Assembly: GCF_041260155.1 (NCBI RefSeq)
Contig: NW_027248277.1
Coordinates: forward strand, 5,130,410 to 5,194,409
Length of the DNA stretch: 64,000 nucleotides
Origin: Ptychodera flava
Lineage: Eukaryota; Hemichordata; Enteropneusta; Ptychoderidae
Direction: 5' to 3'
In this document: positions 1 to 12,183 of the stretch, one piece after another
Numbering within the stretch: position 1 is the first letter of the stretch
How the letters are laid out: every line of letters starts with the position of its first letter
Made by a program: the position numbers and the translations under genes
The notes under the pieces: model-generated
Told to the model about the DNA's origin: nothing
Databases searched by the model: none
Seen by the model: the letters and a program-made list of their open reading frames with translations, nothing else

Positions 1-3000
1 TTATAGGTCAACTTTATGAAACATAAATTTTCAGACCAATTAGACATACAAAAACAAACTCAATTAGTGCAGACGCAATACACTTTCTAATGTACTTTCT
101 AATTACACTACCGCTGAGGCAATGTCACTCTAATATTGTGCCTTCTTTACACCTTATTCCAGCCACAAGACTCAAATCTGCTCCAATGGAATAAAACATG
201 CATTCACACAGCCCTAAAGGTATGCCTTGACAAGATAAATGTCATCTCTGAGCCCAAACTGGAAACTTCCATCCAGGCCAGCACCCCTCCCTATAAACAC
301 TGATGCAGACACATCAGGCCAATATCAGAGCATAACAATGCCACTCACAGAGTGTGACTGCAATATGTTCTTCTATTTTATTTAATTATTTTCAAAATAA
401 AGGCCAGAGTCATATGATATTATTTGCAGTTATAAGTCAACTTTATGAAACATAATTTTCAGACCAATTAGACATACAAAAACAAACATCAATTAGTGCA
501 GACGCAATACACTTTCTAATGTACTTTCTAATTACACTACCGCTGAGGCAATGTCACTCTAATATTGTGCCTTCTTTACACCTTATTCCAGCCACAAGAC
601 TCAAATCTGCTCCAATGGAATAAAACATGCATTCACACAGCCCTAAAGATGTGCCTTGACAAGATAAATGTCATCTCTGAGCCCAAACTGGATAACTTCC
701 ATCCAGGCCAGCACCCCTCCCTATAAACATTTATGCAGACACATCAGGCCAATATCAGAGCATAACAATGCCACTCTCAGACTGTCACTCCAATATGTTC
801 TTCTATTTTATTTTAATTATTTTCAAAATAAAGGCCAGTCATATGATATTATTTGCAGATAGGTCAACTTTATGAAACATAAATTTTCAGACCAAGACAT
901 ACAAAAATAAACATCAATTAGTGCAGACGCAATACACTCTCTAATGTACTTTCTAATTACACTACCGCTGAGGCAATGTCACTCTAATATTGTGCCTTCT
1001 TTACACCTTATTCCAGCCACAACACTCAAATCTGCTCCAATGGAATAAAACATGCATTCACACAGCCCTAAAGATATGCCTTGACAAGATAAATGTCAAC
1101 TCTGAGCCCAAACTGGATAACTTCCATCCAGGCCAGCACCCTCCCTATAAACATTTATGCAGACACATCAGGCCAATATCAGAGCATAACAATGCCACTC
1201 ACAGAGTGTGACTGCAATATGTTCTTCTATTTTATTTTAATTATTTTCAAAATAAAGGCCAGAGTCATATGATATTATTTGCAGTTATAGGTCAACTTTA
1301 TGAAACATAAATTTTCAGACCAATTAGACATACAAAAACAAACATCAATTAGTGCAGACGCAATACACTTTCTAATGTACTTTCTAATTACACTACCGCT
1401 GAGGCAATGTCACTCTAATATTGTGCCTTTCTTTACACCTTATTCCAGCCACAAGACTCAAATCTGCTCCAATGGAATAAAACATGCATTCACACAGCCC
1501 TAAAGATATGCCTTGACGAGATAAATGTCATCTCTGAGCCCAAACTGGATAACTTCCATCCAGGCCAGCACCCCTCCCTATAAACATTTATGCAGACACA
1601 TCAGGCCAATATCAGAGCATAACAATGCCACTCACAGAGTGTGACTGCAATATGTTCTTCTATTTTATTTTAATTATTTTCAAATAAAGGCCAGAGTCAT
1701 ATGATATTATTTGCAGTTATAGGTCAACTTTATGAAACATAAATTTTCAGACCAATTAGACATACAAAAACAAACATCAATTAGTGCAGACGCAATACAC
1801 TTTCTAATGTACTTTCTCATTACACTACCGCTGAGGCATGTCACTCTAATATTGTGCCTTCTTTACACCTTATTCCAGCCACAAGACTCAAATCTGCTCC
1901 AATGGAATAAAACATGCATTCACACAGCCTTAAAGATGTGCCTTGACAAGATAAATGTCATCTCTGAGCCCAAACTGGATAACTTCCATCCAGGCCAGCA
2001 CCCCTCCCTATAAACATTTATGCAGACACATCAGGCCAATATCAGAGCATAACAATGCCACTCACAGAGTGTGACTGCAATATGTTCTTCTATTTTATTT
2101 TAATTATTTTCAAAATAAAGGCCAGAGTCATATGATATTATTTGCAGTTATAGGTCAACTTTATGAAACATAAATTTTCAGACCAATTAGACATACAAAA
2201 ACAAACATCAATTAGTGCAGACGCAATACACTTTCTAATGTACTTTCTAATTACACTACCGCTGAGGCAATGTCACTCTAATATTGTGCCTTCTTTACAC
2301 CTTATTCCAGCCACAAGACTCAAATCTGCTCCAATGGAATAAAACATGCATTCACACAGCCCTAAAGATGTGCCTTGACAAGATAAATGTCATCTCTGAG
2401 CCCAAACTGGATAACTTCCATCCAGGCCAGCCCCCTCCCTATAAACATTTATGCAGACACATCAGGCCAATATCAGAGCATAACAATGCCACTCACAGAG
2501 TGTGACTGCAATATGTTCTTCTATTTTATTTTAATTATTTTCAAATAAAGGCCAGAGTCATATGATATTATTTGCAGTTATAGGTCAACTTTATGAAACA
2601 TAAATTTTCAGACCAATTAGACATACAAAACAAACATCAATTAGTGCAGACGCAATACACTTTCTAATGTACTTTCTAATTACACTACCGCTGAGGCAAT
2701 GTCACTCTAATATTGTGCCTTCTTTAAATCTTAAATTTTGAATTTTCCAGACACAGGCCAAAATCTTATGCTATTATAGCATAACAATGCCACTCACAGA
2801 GTGTGACTGCAATATGTTCTTCTATTTTATTTTAATTATTTTCAAAATAAAGGCCAGAGTCAATGATATTATTTGCAGTTATAGGTCAACTTATGAAACA
2901 TAAATTTTCAGACCAATTAGACATACAAAACAAACATCAATTAGTGCAGACGCAATACACTTTGTAATGTACTTTCTAATTACACTACCGCTGAGGCAAT

Positions 3001-6000
3001 GTCACTCTAATATTGTGCCTTCTTTACACCTTATTCCAGCCACAAGACTCAAATCTACTCCAATGGAATAAAACATGCATTCACACAGCCCTAAAGATGT
3101 GCCTTGACAAGATAAATGTCATCTCTGAGCCCAAACTGGATAACTTCCATCCAGGCCAGCACCCCTCCCTATAAACATTTATGCAGACACATCAGGCCAA
3201 TATCAGAGCATAACAATGCCACTCACAGAGTGTGACTGCAATATGTTCTTCTATTTTATTTTAATTATTTTCAAATAAAGGCCAGAGTCATATGATATTA
3301 TTTGCAGTTATAGGTCAACTTTATGAAACATAAATTTTCAGACCATTAGACATACAAAAACAAACATCAATTAGTGCAGACGCAATACACTTTCTAATGT
3401 ACTTTCTAATTACACTACCGCTGAGGCAATGTCACTCTAATATTGTGCCTTCTTTACACCTTATTCCAGCCACAAGACTCAAATCTGCTCCAATGGAATA
3501 AAACATGCATTCACACAGCCCTAAAGATGTGCCTTGACAAGATAAATGTCATCTCTGAGCCCAAACTGGATAACTTCCATCCAGGCCAGCACCCCTCCCT
3601 ATAAACATTTATGCAGACACATCAGGCCAATATCAGAGCATAACAATGCCACTCACAGAGTGTGACTGCAATATGTTCTTCTATTTTATTTTAATTATTT
3701 TCAAAATAAAGGCCAGAGTCATATGATATTATTTGCAGTTATAGGTCAACTTTATGAAACATAAATTTTCAGACCAATTAGACATACAAAAACAAACATC
3801 AATTAGTGCAGACGCAATACACTTTCTAATGTACTTTCTAATTACACTACCGCTGAGGCAATGTCACTCTAATATTGTGCCTTCTTTAAATCTTAAATTT
3901 TGAATTTTCCAGACACAGGCCAAAATCTTATGCTATTATAGCATAACAATGCCACTCACAGAGTGTGACTGCAATATGTTCTTCTATTTTATTTTAATTA
4001 TTTTCAAAATAAAGGCCAGAGTCATATGATATTATTTGCAGTTATAGGTCAACTTTATGAAACATAAATTTTCAGACCAATTAGACATACAAAAACAAAC
4101 ATCAATTAGTGCAGACGCAATACACTTTGTAATGTACTTTCTAATTACACTACCGCTGAGGCAATGTCACTCTAATATTGTGCCTTCTTTACACCTTATT
4201 CCAGCCACAAGACTCAAATCTACTCCAATGGATAAAACATGCATTCACACAGCCCTAAAGATGTGCCTTGACAAGATAAATGTCATCTCTGAGCCCAAAC
4301 TGGATAACTTCCATCCAGGCCAGCACCCCTCCCTATAAACATTTATGCAGACACATCAGGCCAATATCAGAGCATAACAATGCCACTCACAGAGTGTGAC
4401 TGCAATATGTTCTTCTATTTTATTTTAATTATTTTCAAAATAAAGGCCAGAGTCATATGATATTATTTGCAGTTATAGGTCAACTTTATGAAACATAAAT
4501 TTTCAGACCAATTAGACATACAAAAACAAACATCAATTAGTGCAGACGCAATACACTTTCTAATGTACTTTCTAATTACACTACCGCTGAGGCAATGTCA
4601 CTCTAATATTGTGCCTTCTTTAAATCTTAAATTTTGAATTTTGCAGACACAGGCCAAAATCTTATGCTATAGCATAACAATGCCACTCATAGAGTGTGAC
4701 TGCAATATGTTCTTCTATTTTATTTTAATTATTTTCAAAATAAAGGCCAGAGTCATATGATATTATTTGCAGTTATAGGTCAACTTTATGAAACATAAAT
4801 TTTCAGACCAATTAGACATACAAAAACAAACATCAATTAGTGCAGACGCAATACACTTTGTAATGTACTTTCTAATTACACTACCGCTGAGGCAATGTCA
4901 CTCTAATATTGTGCCTTCTTTACACCTTATTCCAGCCACAAGACTCAAATCTGCTCCAATGGAATATAAAACATGCATTCACACAGCCCTAAAGATGTGC
5001 CTTGACAAGATAAATGTCATCTCTGAGCCCAAACTGGATAACTTCCATCCAGGCCAGCACCCCTCCCTATAAACATTTATGCAGACACATCAGGCCAATA
5101 TCAGAGCATAACAATGCCACTCACAGAGTGTGACTGCAATATGTTCTTCTATTTTATTTTAATTATTTTCAAAATAAAGGCCAGTCATATGATATTATTT
5201 GCAGTATAGGTCAACTTTATGAAACATAAATTTTCAGACCAATTAGACATACAAAAACAAACATCAATTAGTGCAGACGCAATACACTTTCTAATGTACT
5301 TTCTAATTACACTACCGCTGAGGCAATGTCACTCTAATATTGTGCCTTCTTTAAATCTTAAATTTTGAATTTTCCAGACACAGGCCAAAATCTTATGCTA
5401 TTATAGCATAACAATGCCACTCACAGAGTGTGACTGCAATATGTTCTTCTATTTTATTTTAATTATTTTCAAAATAAAGGCCAGAGTCATATGATATTAT
5501 TTGCAGTTATAGGTCAACTTTATGAAACATAAATTTTCAGACCAATTAGACATACAAAAACAAACATCAATTAGTGCAGACGCAATACACTTTCTAATGT
5601 ACTTTCTCATTACACTACCGCTGAGGCAATGTCACTCTAATATTGTGCCTTCTTTACATCTTATTCCAGCCACAAGACTCAAATCTGCTCCAATGGAATA
5701 AAACATGCATTCACACAGCCCTAAAGATGTGCCTTGACAAGATAAATGTCATCTCTGAGCCCAAACTGGATAACTTCCATCCAGGCCAGCACCCCTCCCT
5801 ATAAACATTGATGCAGACACATCAGGCCAATATCAGAGCATAACAATGCCACTCACAGAGTGTGACTGCAATATGTTCTTCTATTTTATTTTAATTATTT
5901 TCAAAATAAAGGCCAGAGTCACATGATATTATTTGCAGTTATAGGTCAACTTTATGAAACATAAATTTTCAGACCAATTAGACATACAAAAAAAACATCA

Positions 6001-9000
6001 ATTAGTGCAGACGCAATACACTTTCTAATGTACTTTCTAATTACACTACCGCTGAGGCAATGTCACTCTAATATTGTGCCTTCTTTAAATCTTAAATTTT
6101 GAATTTTGCAGACACAGGCCAAAATCTTATGCTATAGCATAACAATGCCACTCACAGAGTGTGACTGCAATATGTTCTTCTATTTTATTTTAATTATTTT
6201 CAAAATAAAGGCCAGAGTCATATGATATTATTTGCAGTTATAGGTCAACTTTATGAAACATAAATTTTCAGACCAATTAGACATACAAAAACAAACATCA
6301 ATTAGTGCAGACGCAATACACTTTCTAATGTACTTTCTAATTACACTACCGCTGAGGCAATGTCACTCTAATATTGTGCCTTCTTTACACCTTATTCCAG
6401 CCACAAGACTCAAATCTGCTCCGATGGAATAAAACATGCATTCACACAGCCCTAAAGATGTGCCTTGACAAGATAAATGTCATCTCTGAGCCCAAACTGG
6501 ATAACTTCCATCCAGGCCAGCACCCCTCCCTATAAACATTTATGCAGACACATCAGGCCAATATCAGAGCATAACAATGCCACTCACAGAGTGTGACTGC
6601 AATATGTTCTTCTATTTTATTTTAATTATTTTCAAAATAAAGGCCAGAGTCATATGATATTATTTGCAGTTATAGGTCAACTTTATGAAACATAAATTTT
6701 CAGACCAATTAGACATACAAAAACAAACATCAATTAGTGCAGACGCAATACACTTTCTAATGTACTTTCTAATTACACTACCGCTGAGGCAATGTCACTC
6801 TAATATTGTGCCTTCTTTACACCTTATTCCAGCCACAAGACTCAAATCTGCTCCAATGGAATAAAACATGCATTCACACAGCCCTAAAGATGTGCCTTGA
6901 CAAGATAAATGTCATCTCTGAGCCCAAACTGGATAACTTTCATCCAGGCCAGCACCCCTCCCTATAAACATTGATGCAGACACATCAGGCCAATATCAGA
7001 GCATAACAATGCCACTCACAGAGTGTGACTGCAATATGTTCTTCTATTTTATTTTAATTATTTTCAAAATAAAGGCCAGAGTCATATGATATTATTTGCA
7101 GTTATAGGTCAACTTTATGAAACATAAATTTTCAGACCAATTAGACATACAAAAACAAACATCAATTAGTGCAGACGCAATACACTTTCTAATGTACTTT
7201 CTCATTACACTACCGCTGAGGCAATGTCACTCTAATATTGTGCCTTCTTTTACACCTCCAGCCACAAGACTCAAATCTGCTCCAATGGAATAAAACATGC
7301 ATTCACACAGCCCTAAAGATATGCCTTGACAAGATAAATGTCATCTCTGAGCCCAAACTGGATAACTTCCATCCAGGCCAGCACCCCTCCCTATAAACAT
7401 TGATGCAGACACATCAGGCCAATATCAGAGCATAACAATGCCACTCACAGAGTGTGACTGCAATATGTTCTTCTATTTCATTTTAATTATTTTCAAAATA
7501 AAGGCCAGAGTCATATGATATTATTTGCAGTTATAGGTCAACTTTATGAAACATAAATTTTCAGACCAATTAGACATACAAAAACAAACATCAATTAGTG
7601 CAGACGCAATACACTTTCTAATGTACTTTCTAATTACACTACCGCTGAGGCAATGTCACTCTAATATTGTGCCTTCTTTACACCTTATTCCAGCCACAAG
7701 ACTCAAATCTGCTCCAATGGAATAAAACATGCATTCACACAGCCCTAAAGATATGCCTTGACAAGATAAATGTCATCTCTGAGCCCAAACTGGATAACTT
7801 CCATCCAGGCCAGCACCCCTCCCTATAAACATTTATGCAGACACATCAGGCCAATATCAGAGCATAACAATGCCACTCACAGACTGTGACTGCAATATGT
7901 TCTTCTATTTTATTTTAATTATTTTCAAAATAAAGGCCAGAGTCATATGATATTATTTGCAGTTATAGGTCAACTTTATGAAACATAAATTTTCAGACCA
8001 ATTAGACATACAAAACAAACATCAATTAGTGCAGACGCAATACACTTTCTAATGTACTTTCTAATTACACTACCGCTGAGGCAATGTCACTCTAATATTG
8101 TGCCTTCTTTACACCTTATTCCAGCCACAAGACTCAAATCTGCTCCAATGGAATAAAACATGCATTCACACAGCCCCAAAGATATGCCTTGACAAGATAA
8201 ATGTCATCATTGAGCCCAACTGGATAACTTCCATCCAGGCCAGCACCCCTCCCTATAAACATTTATGCAGACACATCAGGCCAATATCAGAGCATAACAA
8301 TGCCACTCACAGACTGTGACTGCAATATGTTCTTCTTATTTTATTTAATTATTTTCAAAATAAAGGCCAGAGTCATATGATATTATTTGCAGTTATAGGT
8401 CAACTTTATGAAACATAAATTTTCAGACCAATTAGACATACAAAACAAACATCAATTAGTGCAGACGCAATACACTTTCTAATGTACTTTCTAATTACAC
8501 TACCGCTGAGGCAATGTCACTCTAATATTGTGCCTTCTTTACACCTTATTCCAGCCACAAGACTCAAATCTGCTCCAATGGAATAAACATGCATTCACAC
8601 AGCCCTAAAGATATGCCTTGACAAGATAAATGTCATCTCTGAGCCCAAACTGGATAACTTCCATCCAGGCCAGCACCCTCCCTATAAACATTTATGCAGA
8701 CACATCAGGCCAATATCAGAGCATAACAATGCCACTCACAGAGTGTGACTGCAATATGTTCTTCTATTTTATTTTAATTATTTTCAAAATAAAGGCCAGA
8801 GTCATATGATATTATTTGCAGTTATAGGTCAACTTTATGAAACATAAATTTTCAGACCAATTAGACATAGAAAAACAAACATCAATTAGTGCAGACGCAA
8901 TGCACTTTCTAATGTACTTTCTAATTACACTACCGCTGAGGCAATGTCACTCTAATATTGTGCCTTCTTTACACCTTATTCCAGCCACAAGACTCAAATC

Positions 9001-9784
9001 TGCTCCAATGGAATAAAACATGCATTCACACAGCCCTAAAGATATGCCTTGACAAGATAAATGTCATCTCTGAGCCCAAACTGGATAACTTCCATCCAGG
9101 CCAGCACCCCTCCCTATAAACATTTATGCAGACACATCAGGCCAATATCAGAGCATAACAATGCCACTCACAGAGTGTGACTGCAATATGTTCTTCTATT
9201 TTATTTAATTATTTTCAAAATAAAGGCCAGAGTCATATGATATTATTTTCAGTTATAGGTCAACTTTATGAAACATAAATTTTCAGACCAATTAGACATA
9301 CAAAAACAAACATCAATTAGTGCAGACGCAATACACTTTCTAATGTACTTTCTAATTACACTACCGCTGAGGCAATGTCACTCTAATATTGTGCCTTCTT
9401 TACACCTTATTCCAGCCACAAGACTCAAATCTGCTCCAATGGAATAAAATATGCATTCACACAGCCCTAAAGATATGCCTTGACAAGATAAATGTCAACT
9501 CTGAGCCCAAACTGGATAACTTCCACCCAGGCCAGCACCCCTCCCTATAAACATTTATGCAGACACATCAGGCCAATATCAGAGCATAACAATGCCACTC
9601 ACAGACTGTGACTGCAATAATATCTTCTATTTTATTTTAATTATTTTCAAAATAAAGGCCAGAGTCATATGATATTATTTGCATATATAGGTCAACTGTA
9701 TGAAACATAAATTTTCAGACCAAGACATACAAAAACAAACATCAATTTGTGCAGACGCAATACACTTTCTAATGTACTTTCTAA
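1..9784 (+). repeat. Satellite DNA array, ~430-bp monomer with ~301-bp short variant
   Basis: About 24 head-to-tail copies of one AT-rich monomer. Successive copies of the landmark TTATAGGTCAACTTTATG begin near 1, 430, 859, 1284, 1715, 2147, 2578, 2879, 3308, 3739, 4041, 4472, 4772, 5204, 5506, 5938, 6239, 6669, 7100, 7530, 7963, 8392, 8820, 9252 and 9685. Most spacings are 429-432 bp. Five (from 2578, 3739, 4472, 5204, 5938) are 300-302 bp: in these a ~195-bp segment after the shared CCTTCTTTA is replaced by a ~65-bp one ending in a small palindrome around TGCTATTATAGCA. Copies differ by a few percent, much of it single-base changes in homopolymer runs. The array starts before base 1. Repeated ORFs of 60-94 aa inside it recur only because the DNA repeats and are not genes. 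Confidence 0.97.
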
Positions 9785-9960
9785 ATGCAATTATAGGTCT
9801 TACAAGACCTCTGTTTGACTTTCACTCTCTTATTAGTTTTATTTAATTTTAATTGCAGTCATAACACATAAATCTACTCCAATGAGGACATCAAAGCTAC
9901 CACACAGCCAATGCTGATATGCCAGAGCTACATGGATATCCATTCAGACCGTACATCGAT
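9785..9960 (+). repeat. Decayed edge of the satellite array
   Basis: After the last clear monomer the sequence keeps scattered monomer words (an 'ATAACACATAAATCTACTCCAATG'-like stretch resembling the monomer's CTCAAATCTGCTCCAATGG) but no longer aligns throughout. It is probably a diverged flanking monomer. Confidence 0.5.
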
Positions 9961-10054
9961 ATCCATTCAGATCCAGAAATTATGTGGGCGTCATATAGTG
10001 TTCTACATTTTTAGTTTAGGTATCTGGAATTTTTTTTTCATTGTTTTTGAAATT

Positions 10055-10195
10055 CGTGATTTTCTCTATTTTCCTTTCAAAAACATGTCTTAAACCATAA
10101 GCCTGGGAGCTTTGATTTTTATTTTTATTGTTTTTTCGTGATTTTCTCTATTTTTCTTTCAAAAACATGTCTTAAACCATAAGCCTGGGAGCTTT
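10055..10195. repeat. Direct duplication of a 59-bp unit, period 82 bp
   Basis: The unit beginning CGTGATTTTCTCTATTTT and ending GCCTGGGAGCTTT occurs at 10055-10113 and again at 10137-10195 with one difference. It is non-coding and lies between the satellite and the DUF7869 halves. Confidence 0.85.
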
Positions 10196-11007
10196 CAAAT
10201 TTGGACTTCATGTATGTAAGGTTTCTATCTTTCTTATTTCTTTGTTTTAGAGAAAATACGTAAGATATACGTTTCGGGGGAATTTTTGCTTGTCGTAATG
10301 CTTTGATATTTGATTTACATTGTAACATACTAATGAAAAAAATATTAATATTTTATTGGGGCGGTGGAGTAAATTTATCATTTAATTTCTTGTAATGTTT
10401 ATATTTATTTATATTTAACATAAACATAGTATTTACATTGATATGTTTATGTTTATATGTTTGTGTGCAATTTTTGTGTTGATTGAAAAGAACAGATGAG
10501 TACCATCACGTGCTCATTATTTAAGACCGTGACGTGTATAGGTGTTTTCAAAGTATCATCACATTTTTAGTAAATAAGGTTTTTTGAATAAATTCTCTTG
10601 TTTCAATAAACAGTGATAATCTCTTTACGCAACATTGTGTTTTTGTTTTATTTTATATAAAGCGAGATGCATTTACATGGGTCTTTAAGGTAACTTCTCA
10701 GGTCCACACAATTATTTTCTTAAATATGCCTATTAAATTCTGTATTGTCCAACTAGTCCCCATTTCATGACTTATTGGTGTGCCCATGGGTCGATAATGA
10801 AACAAGCACTGGAAGTCTGCGAATTCCTTGGAAAAATTGTAGCAATTTAGTTTCTCTGTTTTAATTCGTTCTTTTGTCTTTGATGAAATGATGTCACTAA
10901 AACAGAAAATACTTTTTAAAATGATTGCTAGTTTTCTTACAATTAAAACGACGAAAAGAAACAACAACACTATTATCAATCAAGGGGTGATTACGACTTT
11001 TATTCAG
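10196..11007. other. AT-rich stretch without recognisable gene
   Basis: Low-complexity AT-rich DNA, including a TTTATATTTA-rich patch around 10390-10470. The 93-aa minus-strand frame at 10698-10979 has no recognisable motif and biased composition. An AATAAA-type signal on the minus strand lies just after the stop of the neighbouring minus-strand ORF (around 10997-11002), so its transcript may end here. Confidence 0.5.
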
Positions 11008-11979
11008 CTACGTGGTATCTTCCCAATGTGGCCATTGTGGTTCATTGCTTGAACCAGCATCCACCTGTTTCGCCATTGTCTTGAAATCGTAATGGTGACA
11101 GGCATAGTGTAAATCCGCCATCCTCAAATGCTCATCATGTTCTCTCTGTAATTGTATTTTGTGTCCTCGACTGGCATGTTTCTTCTTCATTACGTATACA
11201 TCACACCGTTTGCACGTATCTTCGTGTGGTTTTCTGAGCCCTGTGTTCAAGTCCTCTCTCACAATTTTACGAAAAGATGCATAACTGATACCTTGTTTTC
11301 CCATTTGTGATTGGTTTGATATGAATTGTCGGTGGAGCTGTGATATGCTATAATTCGGTGCCAAGTAAGGTTTAAATCGAGCATTTCTGCAATAGTGGGA
11401 CTCTTCTATTCTATATCTGCATACGTATTTGGTGACATCAGAAAGTGTCTCCTGATTTATTTTCACGTGATGTTTTGCATGTCGACCTCTTGCATCCGGT
11501 AATGGCCCCGTCGAGCATGGTTGCAATTTGCTGAGAATTGTTCTAATGCGCTTTGCACTAATGCCAAACATCCTCAGAAATGCATCTTTACAAACAAAAC
11601 TATGTTCACAGTTTTGATTAGCCAGGCGATAATGAACTCTTTTCCTGTACACTTTTTGATGAACATCCATCAATTTGTACAACATAAGGTTCTGTTCATT
11701 ATAAGTCCGTCGATCGAAATTCTTCCTAGTTGCTATTAAGATCTCCTTGCCCCCAAGTTTCCACAAGCAATTACCCTGTCGACAAGCGCATTCCATGGAC
11801 AGGCTGTCAATATTAACATGGGAGCGATTTTTTCTTGGCTGATTCGACCCTCTCTGTTTTTTTCGACGCCTCTTGCGTCTGACTCGAGCTGTCGGTGTTC
11901 TGCGGTCTTGCCATAATTGCAGGGGAGTCCATGTATAAGCAACTCTCTCCACTAAAGCAGCGTCTCCCTGACCGACCAT
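11008..11979 (-). CDS. N-terminal half of a DUF7869-type transposase-like protein, inverted relative to its C-terminal half
   Basis: Open frame of 323 aa read leftward. Residues 31-50 are a very basic patch. Residues 124-167 hold the conserved block with a cysteine-histidine start and a 'DARGRH' turn, 193-210 hold ESHYC followed by a basic 'KPYLAP' segment, and 252-269 hold HEDTCKRCD, followed by a His-rich helix (HDEHLRMADLHYA). This order is what I know from the region upstream of the DUF7869 domain in multi-copy invertebrate proteins of about 600-700 aa. The protein stops just where the RNase-H-like half should begin; that half lies at 12184-13161 on the opposite strand. The simplest reading is inversion of roughly 11005-12183 inside a once continuous gene. 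The start ATG at 11979 is the first in frame. Assignment to DUF7869 rests on remembered family patterns. Function is unknown; mobile-element origin is inferred. Confidence 0.65.
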   Translation of the reverse strand: MVGQGDAALVERVAYTWTPLQLWQDRRTPTARVRRKRRRKKQRGSNQPRKNRSHVNIDSLSMECACRQGNCLWKLGGKEILIATRKNFDRRTYNEQNLMLYKLMDVHQKVYRKRVHYRLANQNCEHSFVCKDAFLRMFGISAKRIRTILSKLQPCSTGPLPDARGRHAKHHVKINQETLSDVTKYVCRYRIEESHYCRNARFKPYLAPNYSISQLHRQFISNQSQMGKQGISYASFRKIVREDLNTGLRKPHEDTCKRCDVYVMKKKHASRGHKIQLQREHDEHLRMADLHYACHHYDFKTMAKQVDAGSSNEPQWPHWEDTT

Positions 11980-12183
11980 ATCTCATACACCAAAGAGCGT
12001 CGTTTGTTCTGGAATAAATCAGTCGCTAAACCTACTAGTTAACTCAGCAACTGGCAAACAAGTTTGATAGTGACCTGGTGTTGTTGTTGTTAAGTTGCCT
12101 AATAATTAACTTATATCGTCTCAGTAAGACCGCATTATGATTGAGCGAAATAAGGGGCTGTTTTACGTTGTAGAGTTTCGAGA
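11980..12183. other. Spacer between the divergent DUF7869 halves
   Basis: A 204-bp stretch between the two ATGs. Under the inversion model it holds the original 5' region of the N-terminal half plus the right breakpoint next to 12183. It could now act as a shared divergent promoter, but no TATA box or other clear signal is visible. Confidence 0.4.

Noticed and set aside
668..8319. Repeated ORFs of 64-94 aa in the satellite
   Set aside because: They recur only because the monomer repeats, break with each indel, and have no codon or protein features.
1..9784. CRISPR-like array
   Set aside because: Units are 300-430 bp and fully similar along their length, with no short repeat/unique spacer pattern; the genome is eukaryotic.
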